DNA of 49,407 nucleotides, from NCBI RefSeq assembly GCF_014636315.1, contig NZ_BMED01000011.1, positions 1 through 49,407 of the forward strand, read 5' to 3'. This DNA is from Parundibacterium terreum. GTDB taxonomy: Bacteria > Pseudomonadota > Gammaproteobacteria > Burkholderiales > Burkholderiaceae_D. The first letter of the stretch is position 1, and the number at the start of each line of letters is the position of its first letter. Shown one piece after another: positions 1 to 7,982 of the stretch. The translations under genes and the position numbers were made by a program. A model generated the notes under the pieces. It had not been told where the DNA came from and ran no database searches. It saw nothing but the letters and a program-made list of their open reading frames with translations.

Positions 1-213
1 TGCTTCGGCGGCGGAGTAGGCGTGCAGGAAACTCAGGGCGCGGTGCTGGATTTCCAGGCTGCCCAGTGCAAAGGTCGTCGCCGAATGCACGTCGGGATCG
101 TCGTCTATTATCATGATCCGCCACGTGGGGCGTTCTGAATCTGGAGCCGACGGCACTTCATGGTCCTCAAAAAAGACCAGGCTGTCGTGATCCAGGTTGT
201 TGTGTGAACTCAT
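1..213 (-). CDS. Response regulator receiver protein, N-terminal fragment (cut by window edge)
   Basis: The gene runs off the left edge and only the first 71 residues are visible. After an acidic leader of about 30 residues, the segment RIMIIDDDPDVHSATTFAL is the first beta strand and acidic pocket of a CheY-like receiver domain, with the two or three aspartates that bind Mg2+. The phosphorylated Asp lies outside the window. The start ATG at 213 has a good ribosome site (GGAGAG, 7 nt upstream). A long leader before the receiver is typical of the DUF3369/HD-GYP type of response regulators that hydrolyse cyclic di-GMP, but the output domain is not visible, so that is only a guess. It is separated from the emr operon by a 215-bp gap. 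Confidence 0.8.
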   Translation of the reverse strand, partial: MSSHNNLDHDSLVFFEDHEVPSAPDSERPTWRIMIIDDDPDVHSATTFALGSLEIQHRALSFLHAYSAAEA

Positions 214-336
214 AGATAACTCTCCGAGTTTCAGTATATACCCGCCTGATTAGGAGTATATAAGGAATCTGCTAGGAAACATTAGATCAGTCTATGAAAG
301 CGGGGAGGATGTGTTTTTTGGGCATTAATTGCAAAC

Positions 337-378
337 TATGGTTAATTCCGCCAGTAAACACTGGCGGAATTAACCATA
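337..378. repeat. Perfect 19-bp inverted repeat with AAAC loop
   Basis: Arms 337-355 and 360-378 are exact reverse complements (outer end TATGGTTAATTCC, inner end GCCAGT) around a 4-base loop. It lies in the gap between the 3' end of emrB (429) and the start of the response-regulator gene (213), both on the minus strand. No T-run follows on either strand, so it is not a classical intrinsic terminator. It could still stop or stabilise the emr transcript, or be a protein-binding site. Confidence 0.8.
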
Positions 379-428
379 TGCAAGCCATTTTATGTCATGC
401 CCACATAAGTACGCGACATGGCGGTAGC

Positions 429-1982
429 TTAGTGCGCGCCGCCTGCATCGACAGGCGCAGATGATTTCGATGGCTTGGTCAGCCATACCAGGCCGATCAG
501 CATCAGGAACATGATGGAGGATATCCAGAAAATATCGGTTGCAGCCATGGTGCTGGCTTGCACGCTGATCGTCCTGTCAATGACAGCCCATGCACCCGGC
601 TCGGGAATGCCCAGTTGCCCCAATTGCTGTACGGTTTGTCCGAAAGCGGGATTGCCGCTGCCGGTATGCTCTGTTATCTGAGCGTGGTGCAGCGTGCTGC
701 GGCTATCCCATATCGTGGTCGCGATGGAGGCTCCCATGCCGCCGCACATGATGCGGACAAAATTGGACAAGCCTGCAGCCGCAGGTATCTTGTGCGGCGC
801 CTGGCCGGACAGGATGATCGATGTCAGCGGGATAAAGAACATTGACATTGCCGCACCCTGTATTAGCGTAGGTATCAGCAGCGACATGGTGTCAACGTCC
901 GTGGTGAACTTGGAGCGCATGTAGAACACGAGCGCAAACAAGGAGAACGCCACTGTGGCGACCCTGCGTGCATCCAGCTTCGGCAAAAATTTACCGATCA
1001 CGGGCGACAATAGAATAGCGAATACGCCGACCGGCGCCATGACCTTGCCGGCCTCGGTTGCGGTGTAACTCAATTGCGTTTGCAGCCATAGAGGCATGAT
1101 GACCAGGCTACCGAAAAAGAGTCCATAGCCGATAGAGATCGCGACCACGCCAGCGCTGAAGTTGCGCCCCTTGAACAGCGACAAATCTACAACCGGATGT
1201 TCTTCGCCCAGTTCCCAGATCACAAAATAAATCAGGCCGACAGCCGCAACTACAGTCAGCGCAATGATTTCGCCGGAATTGAACCAGTCCAGTTCCTTGC
1301 CTTTATCCAGCATCAGTTGTAAGGAGCCGACCCAGATCACCAGCAGCGCAAGGCCTACCTTGTCGATAGGCACCAGCCGTATGGCCGATTCCCGTTTGCG
1401 ATACAGCGACCAGGTGACCCAGGCGGAAAAGAGTCCAACCGGAATGTTGATGTAGAAAATCCATGGCCAGGTATAGTTGTCCGAAATCCAGCCGCCCAGC
1501 AGGGGGCCCATGATAGGGGCGACCAGAGTCGTCATGCCCCATAAGGCCAAGGCCATTGAGCTTTTGGCTGGCGGATAACTCCCCAACAGCAGCGATTGCG
1601 ACAAAGGAATCATCGGGCCGGCGACGGCGCCCTGCAACACACGCGCTGCGATCAGGATTTCTATGCTGGGCGACATGCCGCACAGCCAGGAAGAAATCAC
1701 GAACAGCAGGATGGACGTGATGAACAGGCGTACCTGGCCGAAGCGCTGTGTCAGCCAGCCGGTCAACGGTACCGAGATCGCATTCGCGACGGAAAACGAG
1801 GTGATGACCCAGGTGCCCTGTTGCGGCGATACGCCCATATTGCCGGAAATGGCGGGAATGGAAACGTTCGCAATCGACGAATCGAGCACGTTCATGAAAA
1901 CCGCCAGTGACAGCCCCAGAGTTCCCAGCGCGAGTTGGGAACCTTTCAGCGGCTGCAGCGGGGCAGTGCCGGGTGCGCTCAT
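429..1982 (-). CDS. emrB: EmrB/QacA-type multidrug efflux permease (MFS, DHA2, 14 TM)
   Basis: Inner-membrane proton-driven drug exporter of 517 residues, the usual size for DHA2 permeases. The N-terminus (LAVFMNVLDSSIANVSIPAI) and the stretch around residues 120-180 (VLQGAVAGPMIPLSQSLLL, then WPWIFYINIPVG) are hallmark EmrB sequences. The alternating hydrophobic segments fit 14 helices. The start ATG overlaps the stop of emrA by 4 bases (ATGA), so translation is coupled. It is the last gene of marR-OMF-emrA-emrB and works with the EmrA adaptor and the outer-membrane channel encoded just upstream. The substrate cannot be told from sequence; lipophilic acids, uncouplers and phenolics are usual for the family. 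Confidence 0.93.
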   Translation of the reverse strand: MSAPGTAPLQPLKGSQLALGTLGLSLAVFMNVLDSSIANVSIPAISGNMGVSPQQGTWVITSFSVANAISVPLTGWLTQRFGQVRLFITSILLFVISSWLCGMSPSIEILIAARVLQGAVAGPMIPLSQSLLLGSYPPAKSSMALALWGMTTLVAPIMGPLLGGWISDNYTWPWIFYINIPVGLFSAWVTWSLYRKRESAIRLVPIDKVGLALLVIWVGSLQLMLDKGKELDWFNSGEIIALTVVAAVGLIYFVIWELGEEHPVVDLSLFKGRNFSAGVVAISIGYGLFFGSLVIMPLWLQTQLSYTATEAGKVMAPVGVFAILLSPVIGKFLPKLDARRVATVAFSLFALVFYMRSKFTTDVDTMSLLIPTLIQGAAMSMFFIPLTSIILSGQAPHKIPAAAGLSNFVRIMCGGMGASIATTIWDSRSTLHHAQITEHTGSGNPAFGQTVQQLGQLGIPEPGAWAVIDRTISVQASTMAATDIFWISSIMFLMLIGLVWLTKPSKSSAPVDAGGAH

Positions 1983-3187
1983 TGCTGGCTTTTTCCTGTA
2001 TTGGCAGCAGCCAGGTTGCCTGCGATGATTTCCGAAATACGCTTGTCGGCTTCATTGCCGGTTTGCGCAAACACTTCGGTTTTATACGCTGGTGCAGTGC
2101 GTGCCCGAGCCGCTGCCAAAGGCGCGCCTTGCTCTTGAGAGATATTCACTTTGACCTGCATCGACAGACCTACCCGCAATGGATGTGCGGCAAGCTCCTT
2201 CGGGTCTAGCGTGATACGTACCGGGACACGCTGTACTACCTTGATCCAGTTACCGCTGGCGTTCTGCGCCGGCAGTAGTGCAAAGGCGGCGCCGGTACCG
2301 GCGGACAAACCGGCTACTTTGCCGTGATACTCAACGTCGGAACCATACAGGTCGGACTCCAGTGTGACATCCTGGCCTATGCGCATATGCGTCAACTGTA
2401 CTTCCTTGAAGTTGGCATCTACCCACAGTGCATTCAGCGGCACGATGGACAGCAGGGGCGTGCCTGCGGCCACGCGTTGGCCAAGCTGCACGGAGCGCTT
2501 CGCCAGATAGCCCGTCATCGGTGCCGGCAGACTGGTGCGGGCATAGGCCAGATAGGCCTCACGCACGCGTGCTGCAGCGCGTTGTACATTCGGATGCTGT
2601 TCCACGCTGGTGTGGTCAGTCAGCACCTTGTTGGAAGCAAGCTGCTCCTTGGTGGCCAGCAAGGCTGACTCGGCACTTTGCAAGGCGGTTTTTGCATGGT
2701 CCACTTCTTCTGTGGATACCGCACCTGTGCTCAGTAATTGCTGGCGGCGCGACAGGTCGGATTTTGCCCGTTCGACCTCGCTGCTGCGCTGGCTGACATT
2801 GGCCGCCAGGGAGCCGTTATTGGCGAACAATACGCGGACTTCGCGCACTGTCTGCGCCAGTTGCGCCTCTGCCTGCTCCAGGGCCACTTTTGCATCGGCA
2901 CGGTCCAGATCGACCAGCGGCTGGCCTGCCTGCACCAGCTCGGTATCGTCGGCATGGATGGCCAGCACGGTGCCGGCGACTTGCGGAGTTACCTGGATGA
3001 CGTTGCCAGCTGCATAGGCGTCGTCGGTGTGTTCAAATTTTTTGCCTATCAATTCCCAGTAGGCGAAATAAGCCAGGCCGATAATGGCCAATACGATGGT
3101 GACCTTGATGAGTATGCCGCGGCGCTTGCCATTGGATGCGGGTGCTGCTGAATCTGGTGCTTTGTTTTCTTGTGCGGGAGCGTTCAT
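1979..3187 (-). CDS. emrA: EmrA/HlyD-family periplasmic adaptor
   Basis: Membrane-fusion protein of 402 residues that links the EmrB permease to the outer-membrane channel. A single N-terminal membrane anchor lies at about residues 24-48 (ILIKVTIVLAIIGLAYFAYW). It is followed by a biotinyl-lipoyl-like half (TDDAYAAGNVIQVTPQVAGTV, the classic EmrA motif), a long coiled-coil hairpin at about 105-200 rich in Ala, Gln and Glu, the second lipoyl half (APMTGYLAKRSV) and a beta-barrel domain. The C-terminal about 50 residues are extra and not conserved in the family. It overlaps emrB by 4 bases and the stop of the channel gene by 1 base. Confidence 0.93.
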   Translation of the reverse strand: MNAPAQENKAPDSAAPASNGKRRGILIKVTIVLAIIGLAYFAYWELIGKKFEHTDDAYAAGNVIQVTPQVAGTVLAIHADDTELVQAGQPLVDLDRADAKVALEQAEAQLAQTVREVRVLFANNGSLAANVSQRSSEVERAKSDLSRRQQLLSTGAVSTEEVDHAKTALQSAESALLATKEQLASNKVLTDHTSVEQHPNVQRAAARVREAYLAYARTSLPAPMTGYLAKRSVQLGQRVAAGTPLLSIVPLNALWVDANFKEVQLTHMRIGQDVTLESDLYGSDVEYHGKVAGLSAGTGAAFALLPAQNASGNWIKVVQRVPVRITLDPKELAAHPLRVGLSMQVKVNISQEQGAPLAAARARTAPAYKTEVFAQTGNEADKRISEIIAGNLAAANTGKSQQ

Positions 3188-4719
3188 TACGCAGCCTCCG
3201 GTTGTGATTTTTGTTGATTGCTTGTTTGTGTGGAATTGTTTGCCGGTGCGCGCAGTTCGGGGCCGGCTTCAAATCCGCCTCCCAGTGCCTTGATCAGGTT
3301 GATCTGCAGATCAGCGCGGCGTATCTGGTTATCCAGCAGGATTTTTTGCTGCATGATCAAAGCGCCTTCGGCTGCCAGTACCGGCAGCATATTCGCCGTA
3401 CCGACCTTTTGTCTTTGCTGCGCCAGCTTCAGTGTTCTGCTGGAGGCTTGCTCCGCAATGCGCTGATTCTTGTTTTGCTCTTCTGCTGCTTTCATCGACT
3501 GTACCTGATCCGCTACTTCATGCAGGGCATCGGTCAGGCTCTGGTTGTAGGTCGCCACTGCATTGTCGTAGGACGCGACTTTGCTTTTCAGTTGCGCGCG
3601 CAGACGGCCACCTTCAAAGATAGGCAACTTGATTGTAGGGCCGCCGCCGATGATGGTGCTGCCGCTCTTGAAGAAATCAGCGACACCCAGGCTGGACAGG
3701 CCGACAAACGCACTCAGGTTGATATTCGGGTAGAACTCGGTCTTGGCAACATCGATGCCGCCCTGCATGGCTTCCACATGCCAGCGTGCCGCGACGATGT
3801 CTGGACGGCGACCCAGCAATTCTGACGGCAGTTGCGCGGGCAGGGTGGCGTCGCCAATTTCTGCAAGGCTAGGGCGAGGGATGCTCAGGCCGCGCTCCGG
3901 TCCCTGGCCCAGCAAGGCGGCAAGCTGGTTGCGCGTCAGGGCAATTGCTTCCTGCCATTGCGTGATCTCTGCTTTCAGGCTGGAGACCTGGACCAGGCTT
4001 TGTTCGGTGTCCGTCCTGGTATCCAGACCGGCTTTTACGCGCTGCTGTGTCAGGCTGTCCAGCTTTTCGCGTAAGCCCAGTTGCTGGTTGGACAAATCAA
4101 GCTGTGCGTACTGGCGTGCCAACTGTACCCATGCATGCGCGATGGCGCTGCTGAGGGCGAGCCTGGCGCTTTGCTGCTCCGCCAGCGCAGCCTTCTCTTG
4201 CGACAGCGCGCCGCTTATCTCAGCCGAATGCTTGCCCCAGAAGTCGACTTCATACGAAATACTCAGCGCCATTTCATTGTCGCTGTAATAGTTGCCGGCC
4301 AAAGGCGGAGGAATCAAGCCATGTTCTGTAAAACGCTGGTAGGTGCTGCCCAGGTTTGCGCCTGCGGTCGGCAGCCTGTCTGCGCCGGCGGCCTCTACAT
4401 AGGCCCTGGCTGCAGCCACGCGTGCCGCGGCCATCTGCATATTCGGATTGTCTGCAATAGCGGCATCAATCAGGTCTTGCAGCGGCTTGCCTCCTATGCT
4501 TTGCGCCCAGTTGGTACTTGGCCAGGTGCCTGTCTGGTTGGGCAGGGTGTTGGGGCTGCTTGTGGCAGGCAGGGATTTAAGCTGCGCATCGCTTTGTATG
4601 CCGCTGAAACTGACGCACGCCGAGAGCAGCACCATCGTGCTGCATGCCGCCAGCAGGCCCGCGGACCTGATCAGGCCCTTGGTATTGCTGGTCTTGAAGG
4701 GAGAAGCGATGATTGTCAT
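3187..4719 (-). CDS. NodT-family outer-membrane efflux lipoprotein (TolC-like)
   Basis: Outer-membrane channel of the tripartite pump, 510 residues. The N-terminus is a lipoprotein signal with lipobox LSAC, placing the lipidated Cys at residue 35. The two repeated OEP domains are recognisable by long amphipathic helices and by the motifs LPSELLGRRPDIVAARWHVEA and FYPNINLSAFVGLSSLG, typical of NodT/OprM-type factors. A Gln/Asn/Ser-rich tail ends the protein. Only one base separates its ATG from the marR stop codon (TGACATG), so the two genes are co-translated. No gene symbol is given because names vary (nodT, oprM, emrC-like). Confidence 0.92.
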   Translation of the reverse strand: MTIIASPFKTSNTKGLIRSAGLLAACSTMVLLSACVSFSGIQSDAQLKSLPATSSPNTLPNQTGTWPSTNWAQSIGGKPLQDLIDAAIADNPNMQMAAARVAAARAYVEAAGADRLPTAGANLGSTYQRFTEHGLIPPPLAGNYYSDNEMALSISYEVDFWGKHSAEISGALSQEKAALAEQQSARLALSSAIAHAWVQLARQYAQLDLSNQQLGLREKLDSLTQQRVKAGLDTRTDTEQSLVQVSSLKAEITQWQEAIALTRNQLAALLGQGPERGLSIPRPSLAEIGDATLPAQLPSELLGRRPDIVAARWHVEAMQGGIDVAKTEFYPNINLSAFVGLSSLGVADFFKSGSTIIGGGPTIKLPIFEGGRLRAQLKSKVASYDNAVATYNQSLTDALHEVADQVQSMKAAEEQNKNQRIAEQASSRTLKLAQQRQKVGTANMLPVLAAEGALIMQQKILLDNQIRRADLQINLIKALGGGFEAGPELRAPANNSTQTSNQQKSQPEAA

Positions 4720-4720
4720 G

Positions 4721-5200
4721 TCAATTAATATTTTTCGATTCCAGTAAGGGACGATTTGCCAATAATTTTCTTAGCAGGCTTTTTAAAAAGCCTATTTCTT
4801 CAGCGCTGAATCCTGTAAATCCTATGTTGATGACATCGGAATAAATTGCCGGCAGCTTTTGCACCAGTTCTTTGCCTGCATCTGTCAGCTCCAGTTTAAA
4901 CAGGCGCTTGTCGTTCATATCTGGGACGCGTGTCAGCAAGCCCTTGGCCTCCAACCTGTCCAGCATGCGCTTCATGGCGGCAGAATCGATGAACAGGTCG
5001 CGCGCCAGGTCTGCCGCTGTGTTGCATTTGCCCATGGCCAGCATCATGAACACGCTGCCTTGTGCGTGCGTGATGCCCAGCTTGGTCAGCGACTCGTCTA
5101 TGGATTTCGACAGCATGGTTTTGGAGCGAGCCAATAGATAACCGACGCTGTCTTCTACCTGATAGTTATCGAACGTAAAAGGGGAAGGAGAATTGCTCAT
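4721..5200 (-). CDS. MarR-family transcriptional regulator of the emr operon
   Basis: Winged-helix regulator of 159 residues, the normal MarR length. The segment ITHAQGSVFMMLAMGKCNTAADLARDLFIDSAAMKRMLDRLEAKGLL (about residues 43-90; key residues LARDL and MKRMLDRLE) is the wHTH, followed by the beta-wing with DMNDKRLFKLELTDAGKEL, a near-canonical MarR wing. It is first in the efflux operon and is probably an autorepressor released by pump substrates. A perfect palindrome 16-29 bp upstream of the start is the likely operator. Function as a repressor is inferred from family and position. Confidence 0.92.
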   Translation of the reverse strand: MSNSPSPFTFDNYQVEDSVGYLLARSKTMLSKSIDESLTKLGITHAQGSVFMMLAMGKCNTAADLARDLFIDSAAMKRMLDRLEAKGLLTRVPDMNDKRLFKLELTDAGKELVQKLPAIYSDVINIGFTGFSAEEIGFLKSLLRKLLANRPLLESKNIN

Positions 5201-5215
5201 ATTTCCATTGTAATC

Positions 5216-5229
5216 ATTGCCTAGGCAAT
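5216..5229. promoter_or_regulatory. Palindromic operator for the MarR repressor
   Basis: ATTGCCTAGGCAAT is a perfect 14-bp palindrome located 16-29 bp before the marR start codon. MarR dimers bind such short palindromes near the promoter, so autoregulation of the efflux operon is the simplest reading. Binding itself is inferred. Confidence 0.7.
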
Positions 5230-5312
5230 AGTTTACTCGAAATTAGAAGCTTTTGCTTGACGGAAAAATAAGATGTTTTGGTGTTGCGTGCAGGCTTGCT
5301 GGATGATGCGGG

Positions 5313-5341
5313 CAAAAAAAATCGGCGCCCAGTGGGCGCCG
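5313..5341 (-). terminator. Intrinsic terminator of phoH
   Basis: On the minus strand an 8-bp GC-rich stem (CGGCGCCC/GGGCGCCG, loop ACT) is followed at once by a run of seven to eight T. It lies 28 bp past the phoH stop codon. Confidence 0.9.
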
Positions 5342-5368
5342 ACGGTGAGTGACTTTTCTAATGCTGTA

Positions 5369-7078
5369 TTACAGGATTTCGCTCGCGTGGTCAGCCAGAC
5401 GAGAACGCTCACCACGTGCCAGTGTCACGTGACCGCTATGTGCCCAGCCCTTGAAGCGGTCAACCACATAAGTCAGGCCACTCGAACCTTCAGTCAGGTA
5501 AGGAGTGTCGATCTGCGCGATATTACCCAGGCAGATGATCTTGGTACCGGGACCTGCGCGGGTAACCAGAGTCTTCACCTGTTTCGGCGTCAGGTTTTGC
5601 GCTTCGTCGATGATCAGGAATTTATTGACGAAGGTCCGGCCACGCATGAAGTTCAATGACTTGATCTTGATGCGAGAACGTATCAGATCCTGGGTCGCTG
5701 CGCGGCCCCAGTCTCCGGCGTCGTTGTCGGACTTGTTCAATACTTCCAGGTTGTCGTCGAACGCGCCCATCCATGGCGACATTTTCTCTTCCTCGGTTCC
5801 AGGCAGGAAGCCTATGTCTTCACCGACCGGCACTGTTACGCGTGTCACGATAATTTCGTTATAGGTTTTTGTTTCCAACACTTGCGCCAAACCAGCAGCA
5901 AGGGCCAGCAAGGTTTTACCGGTACCGGCCTGGCCCAGCAGAGTGACGAAATCGCATTCCGGATCCATCAGCAGGTTCAGGGCGAAGTTCTGCTCGCGGT
6001 TACGCGACGTAATGCCCCAGACGCTGTGCTTGGCGTGGCCATAGTCGCGCAGTGTTTGCAGCACTGCAGTCTTGCCGTTGATTTGCCTGACCTGGCCGTA
6101 GAAAGACGCTTCGCCGTTGTTCGGCTCCAGGTACACAAACTGGTTGACCAGCAAGGAAGGAATCAGCGGGCCTGTGATGCGGTAGAAGGTCGTGCTCAGC
6201 CCGTTTTTGTTTTCCTGCCAGGTTTCTACACCCTTGCCATGCTTGTTCCAGAAGTCTTCCGGCAATTGCACGATGCCCGAGTACAGCAGATCGGAATCTT
6301 CCAGCACATGGTCGTTGAAGTAGTCTTCTGCAGGCAGCCCCAGCGCGCGAGCCTTGATGCGCATATTGATGTCTTTCGACACCAGTACGACAGGGCGGCC
6401 AGGCTGATCGGCTTCCAGTGCGCGGACAACGGTCAGAATCTGGTTGTCGGCCTTTCCTTGTGGGAGGCCGGCAGGCAGGCTCGCGGTCTGCAATTTGGTC
6501 TGGAAGTACAGGTGGCCTTTGGCATCTTTATTGCCGAGCTTGGACAGGGCAATGCCTTGTTCAATTTCATGGTGATCAATGTCGCCGACCAGTGCATCCA
6601 GCGAGCGCGATACCTGGCGGGCATTGCGCGCTACTTCCGACATGCCTTTTTTGTGGTCGTCCAGCTCTTCCAGTGTAATCATAGGCAGATACACATCATG
6701 TTCCTCAAAGCGGAACAGGGACGAGGGATCATGCATCAGTACATTGGTATCCAGTACGAACAGCTTGGTCACGCCCGACTTGTCGGCGGCGCGGCTGGTG
6801 CCCGATTTGACACGGCTTTCCGCGCTCTTTGCTTTGGATGCAACTGGTTTTTCGGCTTTTACTGCAGGCGTCTTGGCGCGGGAAGGCGCCGCCGGCAATT
6901 TGGCGACAACAGGGCTTGCTATCTTGGCAGCCGGTTTTGTGGCTAAAGGCTGTTGGGGAACTGCAACTAATTTAGGTTCCGGTTTATCGGTTTTTACGGA
7001 TTTCCCCTTTTCTGCTTTCGGGTAATCCTTGGGGGACAACAGGGCCGCAGGTTTAGTCGGCATTTTTGGCAGGGGCAT
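5369..7078 (-). CDS. phoH: PhoH-family ATPase with N-terminal PIN domain
   Basis: Protein of 569 residues (PhoH2-type layout). Residues 1-103 are a Lys/Ala/Pro-rich, low-complexity, strongly basic extension. A PIN ribonuclease domain follows at about 105-240 (FVLDTNVLMHDPSS with the first catalytic Asp at 110, then TLEELDDHKKG and SKDINMRIKA). The PhoH P-loop ATPase domain fills about 360-569 (Walker A GQAGTGKT at 382-389, Walker B FLIIDEAQN at about 487-495). PIN-PhoH proteins of this type are RNA helicase/nucleases in the species studied; the role here is inferred. It is downstream of bcp and separated from it by a strong hairpin, so it probably has its own promoter or is attenuated. The long basic tail may help bind RNA. 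Confidence 0.92.
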   Translation of the reverse strand: MPLPKMPTKPAALLSPKDYPKAEKGKSVKTDKPEPKLVAVPQQPLATKPAAKIASPVVAKLPAAPSRAKTPAVKAEKPVASKAKSAESRVKSGTSRAADKSGVTKLFVLDTNVLMHDPSSLFRFEEHDVYLPMITLEELDDHKKGMSEVARNARQVSRSLDALVGDIDHHEIEQGIALSKLGNKDAKGHLYFQTKLQTASLPAGLPQGKADNQILTVVRALEADQPGRPVVLVSKDINMRIKARALGLPAEDYFNDHVLEDSDLLYSGIVQLPEDFWNKHGKGVETWQENKNGLSTTFYRITGPLIPSLLVNQFVYLEPNNGEASFYGQVRQINGKTAVLQTLRDYGHAKHSVWGITSRNREQNFALNLLMDPECDFVTLLGQAGTGKTLLALAAGLAQVLETKTYNEIIVTRVTVPVGEDIGFLPGTEEEKMSPWMGAFDDNLEVLNKSDNDAGDWGRAATQDLIRSRIKIKSLNFMRGRTFVNKFLIIDEAQNLTPKQVKTLVTRAGPGTKIICLGNIAQIDTPYLTEGSSGLTYVVDRFKGWAHSGHVTLARGERSRLADHASEIL

Positions 7079-7115
7079 TAGGACCTCTTATCAAAGTTGT
7101 GAGTGCTTAAAATCA

Positions 7116-7171
7116 AAAAGCCGCTATGGGCAACACGGAGTGACTCCGGGTTACTTCCATTCGCGGCTTTT
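7116..7171. terminator. Long hairpin between bcp and phoH (bidirectional terminator or attenuator)
   Basis: Outer arms AAAAGCCGC (7116-7124) and GCGGCTTTT (7163-7171) enclose further pairing steps (ATGG/CCAT, AAC/GTT, CGGAG/CTCCG) around a TGA loop, giving one nearly continuous hairpin of about 56 nt. A/T runs lie on both sides, so it can end transcription in either direction. It sits 28 bp after the bcp stop and 38 bp before the phoH start. Confidence 0.75.
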
Positions 7172-7198
7172 GAGAAGAAGATTCTTGGGTTTCAATTA

Positions 7199-7675
7199 CT
7201 AAGGTGCGCTCACAAATTCCAACACTTCATCAACGTGTCCAGCTACTTTTACTCCACGCCATTCTTTCACTAATTTACCCGATCCGTCAATGACAAAAGT
7301 GCTGCGTTCTATTCCGCGCACTTGCTTGCCATACATGTTTTTCATTTTCATTACATTGAACAAATTGCAGAGGGTCTCGTCCGGGTCTGAAATCAGGTCG
7401 AATGGCATGCCTAATTTTGACTTGAAGCCTTCATGCGAGCGTATGCTGTCGCGGCTGACGCCGAATACTTTGGCGCCGTGCTCCTCAAATTGAGTATGCA
7501 AGTCCCTGAAAGCCATGCTCTCGGTAGTGCAACCCGGAGTGTTGTCTTTCGGATAAAAATACAAAACCAGTTTCTTTCCAGCATAGTCGCTGAGCTGAAA
7601 AGTTTGATCTCCTGTCATGGCTGCTGAAAAATTGGGAACAATCTTGTTGAGTGCAGATGGGCTTTCGTCGGCCAC
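7199..7675 (-). CDS. bcp: Thioredoxin-dependent peroxiredoxin, Bcp/PrxQ type
   Basis: Cytoplasmic thiol peroxidase that reduces H2O2 and organic hydroperoxides. I start it at the GTG at 7675, which gives 158 residues, the normal length; the site AGGAGA lies 5 nt upstream. A longer reading from an ATG at 7735 adds 20 residues that do not fit the family. The motif FYPKDNTPGCTTES carries the peroxidatic Cys (TPGC). The next usual PrxQ position (the resolving Cys 5 residues later) is Met here (CTTESM), so it is a one-Cys variant or resolves through another Cys. The C-terminus STFVIDGSGKLVKEWRGVKVAGHVDEVL is typical. Confidence in the family is high. Confidence 0.93.
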   Translation of the reverse strand: MADESPSALNKIVPNFSAAMTGDQTFQLSDYAGKKLVLYFYPKDNTPGCTTESMAFRDLHTQFEEHGAKVFGVSRDSIRSHEGFKSKLGMPFDLISDPDETLCNLFNVMKMKNMYGKQVRGIERSTFVIDGSGKLVKEWRGVKVAGHVDEVLEFVSAP

Positions 7676-7982
7676 AGTGGTCTCCTGAATTATTGAGAGG
7701 GGAGAAAAACGAAGGGCAATTCCAAGTCTTTTCAATGTTGCTGAAGCAGGGCGAACTGTTGCTTCTAGCGGACCGCCACATGCTTAGACCCGGAGGCAGC
7801 CACGCTTTTTGCAGATATATTTGAGCTTGCATCGCTCCAGGCAGAGGAGCGGGATATTGCTGCAGACTTTAGTCGGATTTCAGGTTTGACCGGAATGATA
7901 TGCCTTACTAGGCCCTGATTGCAAGGGATTCTCCTGATCACCTGTCACAGCAAACAATGCAATGATGGTGAATGCTATGCCG
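7676..7982. other. Gap between arnD and bcp
   Basis: About 300 bp between the end of arnD and the GTG start of bcp. It must hold the bcp promoter, but I could not pick a convincing -35/-10 pair. No clear terminator hairpin is visible after arnD and no further gene is supported. Confidence 0.5.

Noticed and set aside
1303..2070. Long alternative-frame reading frame inside emrB
   Set aside because: Arg/His-rich shadow frame without family likeness; emrB in the other frame is clear.
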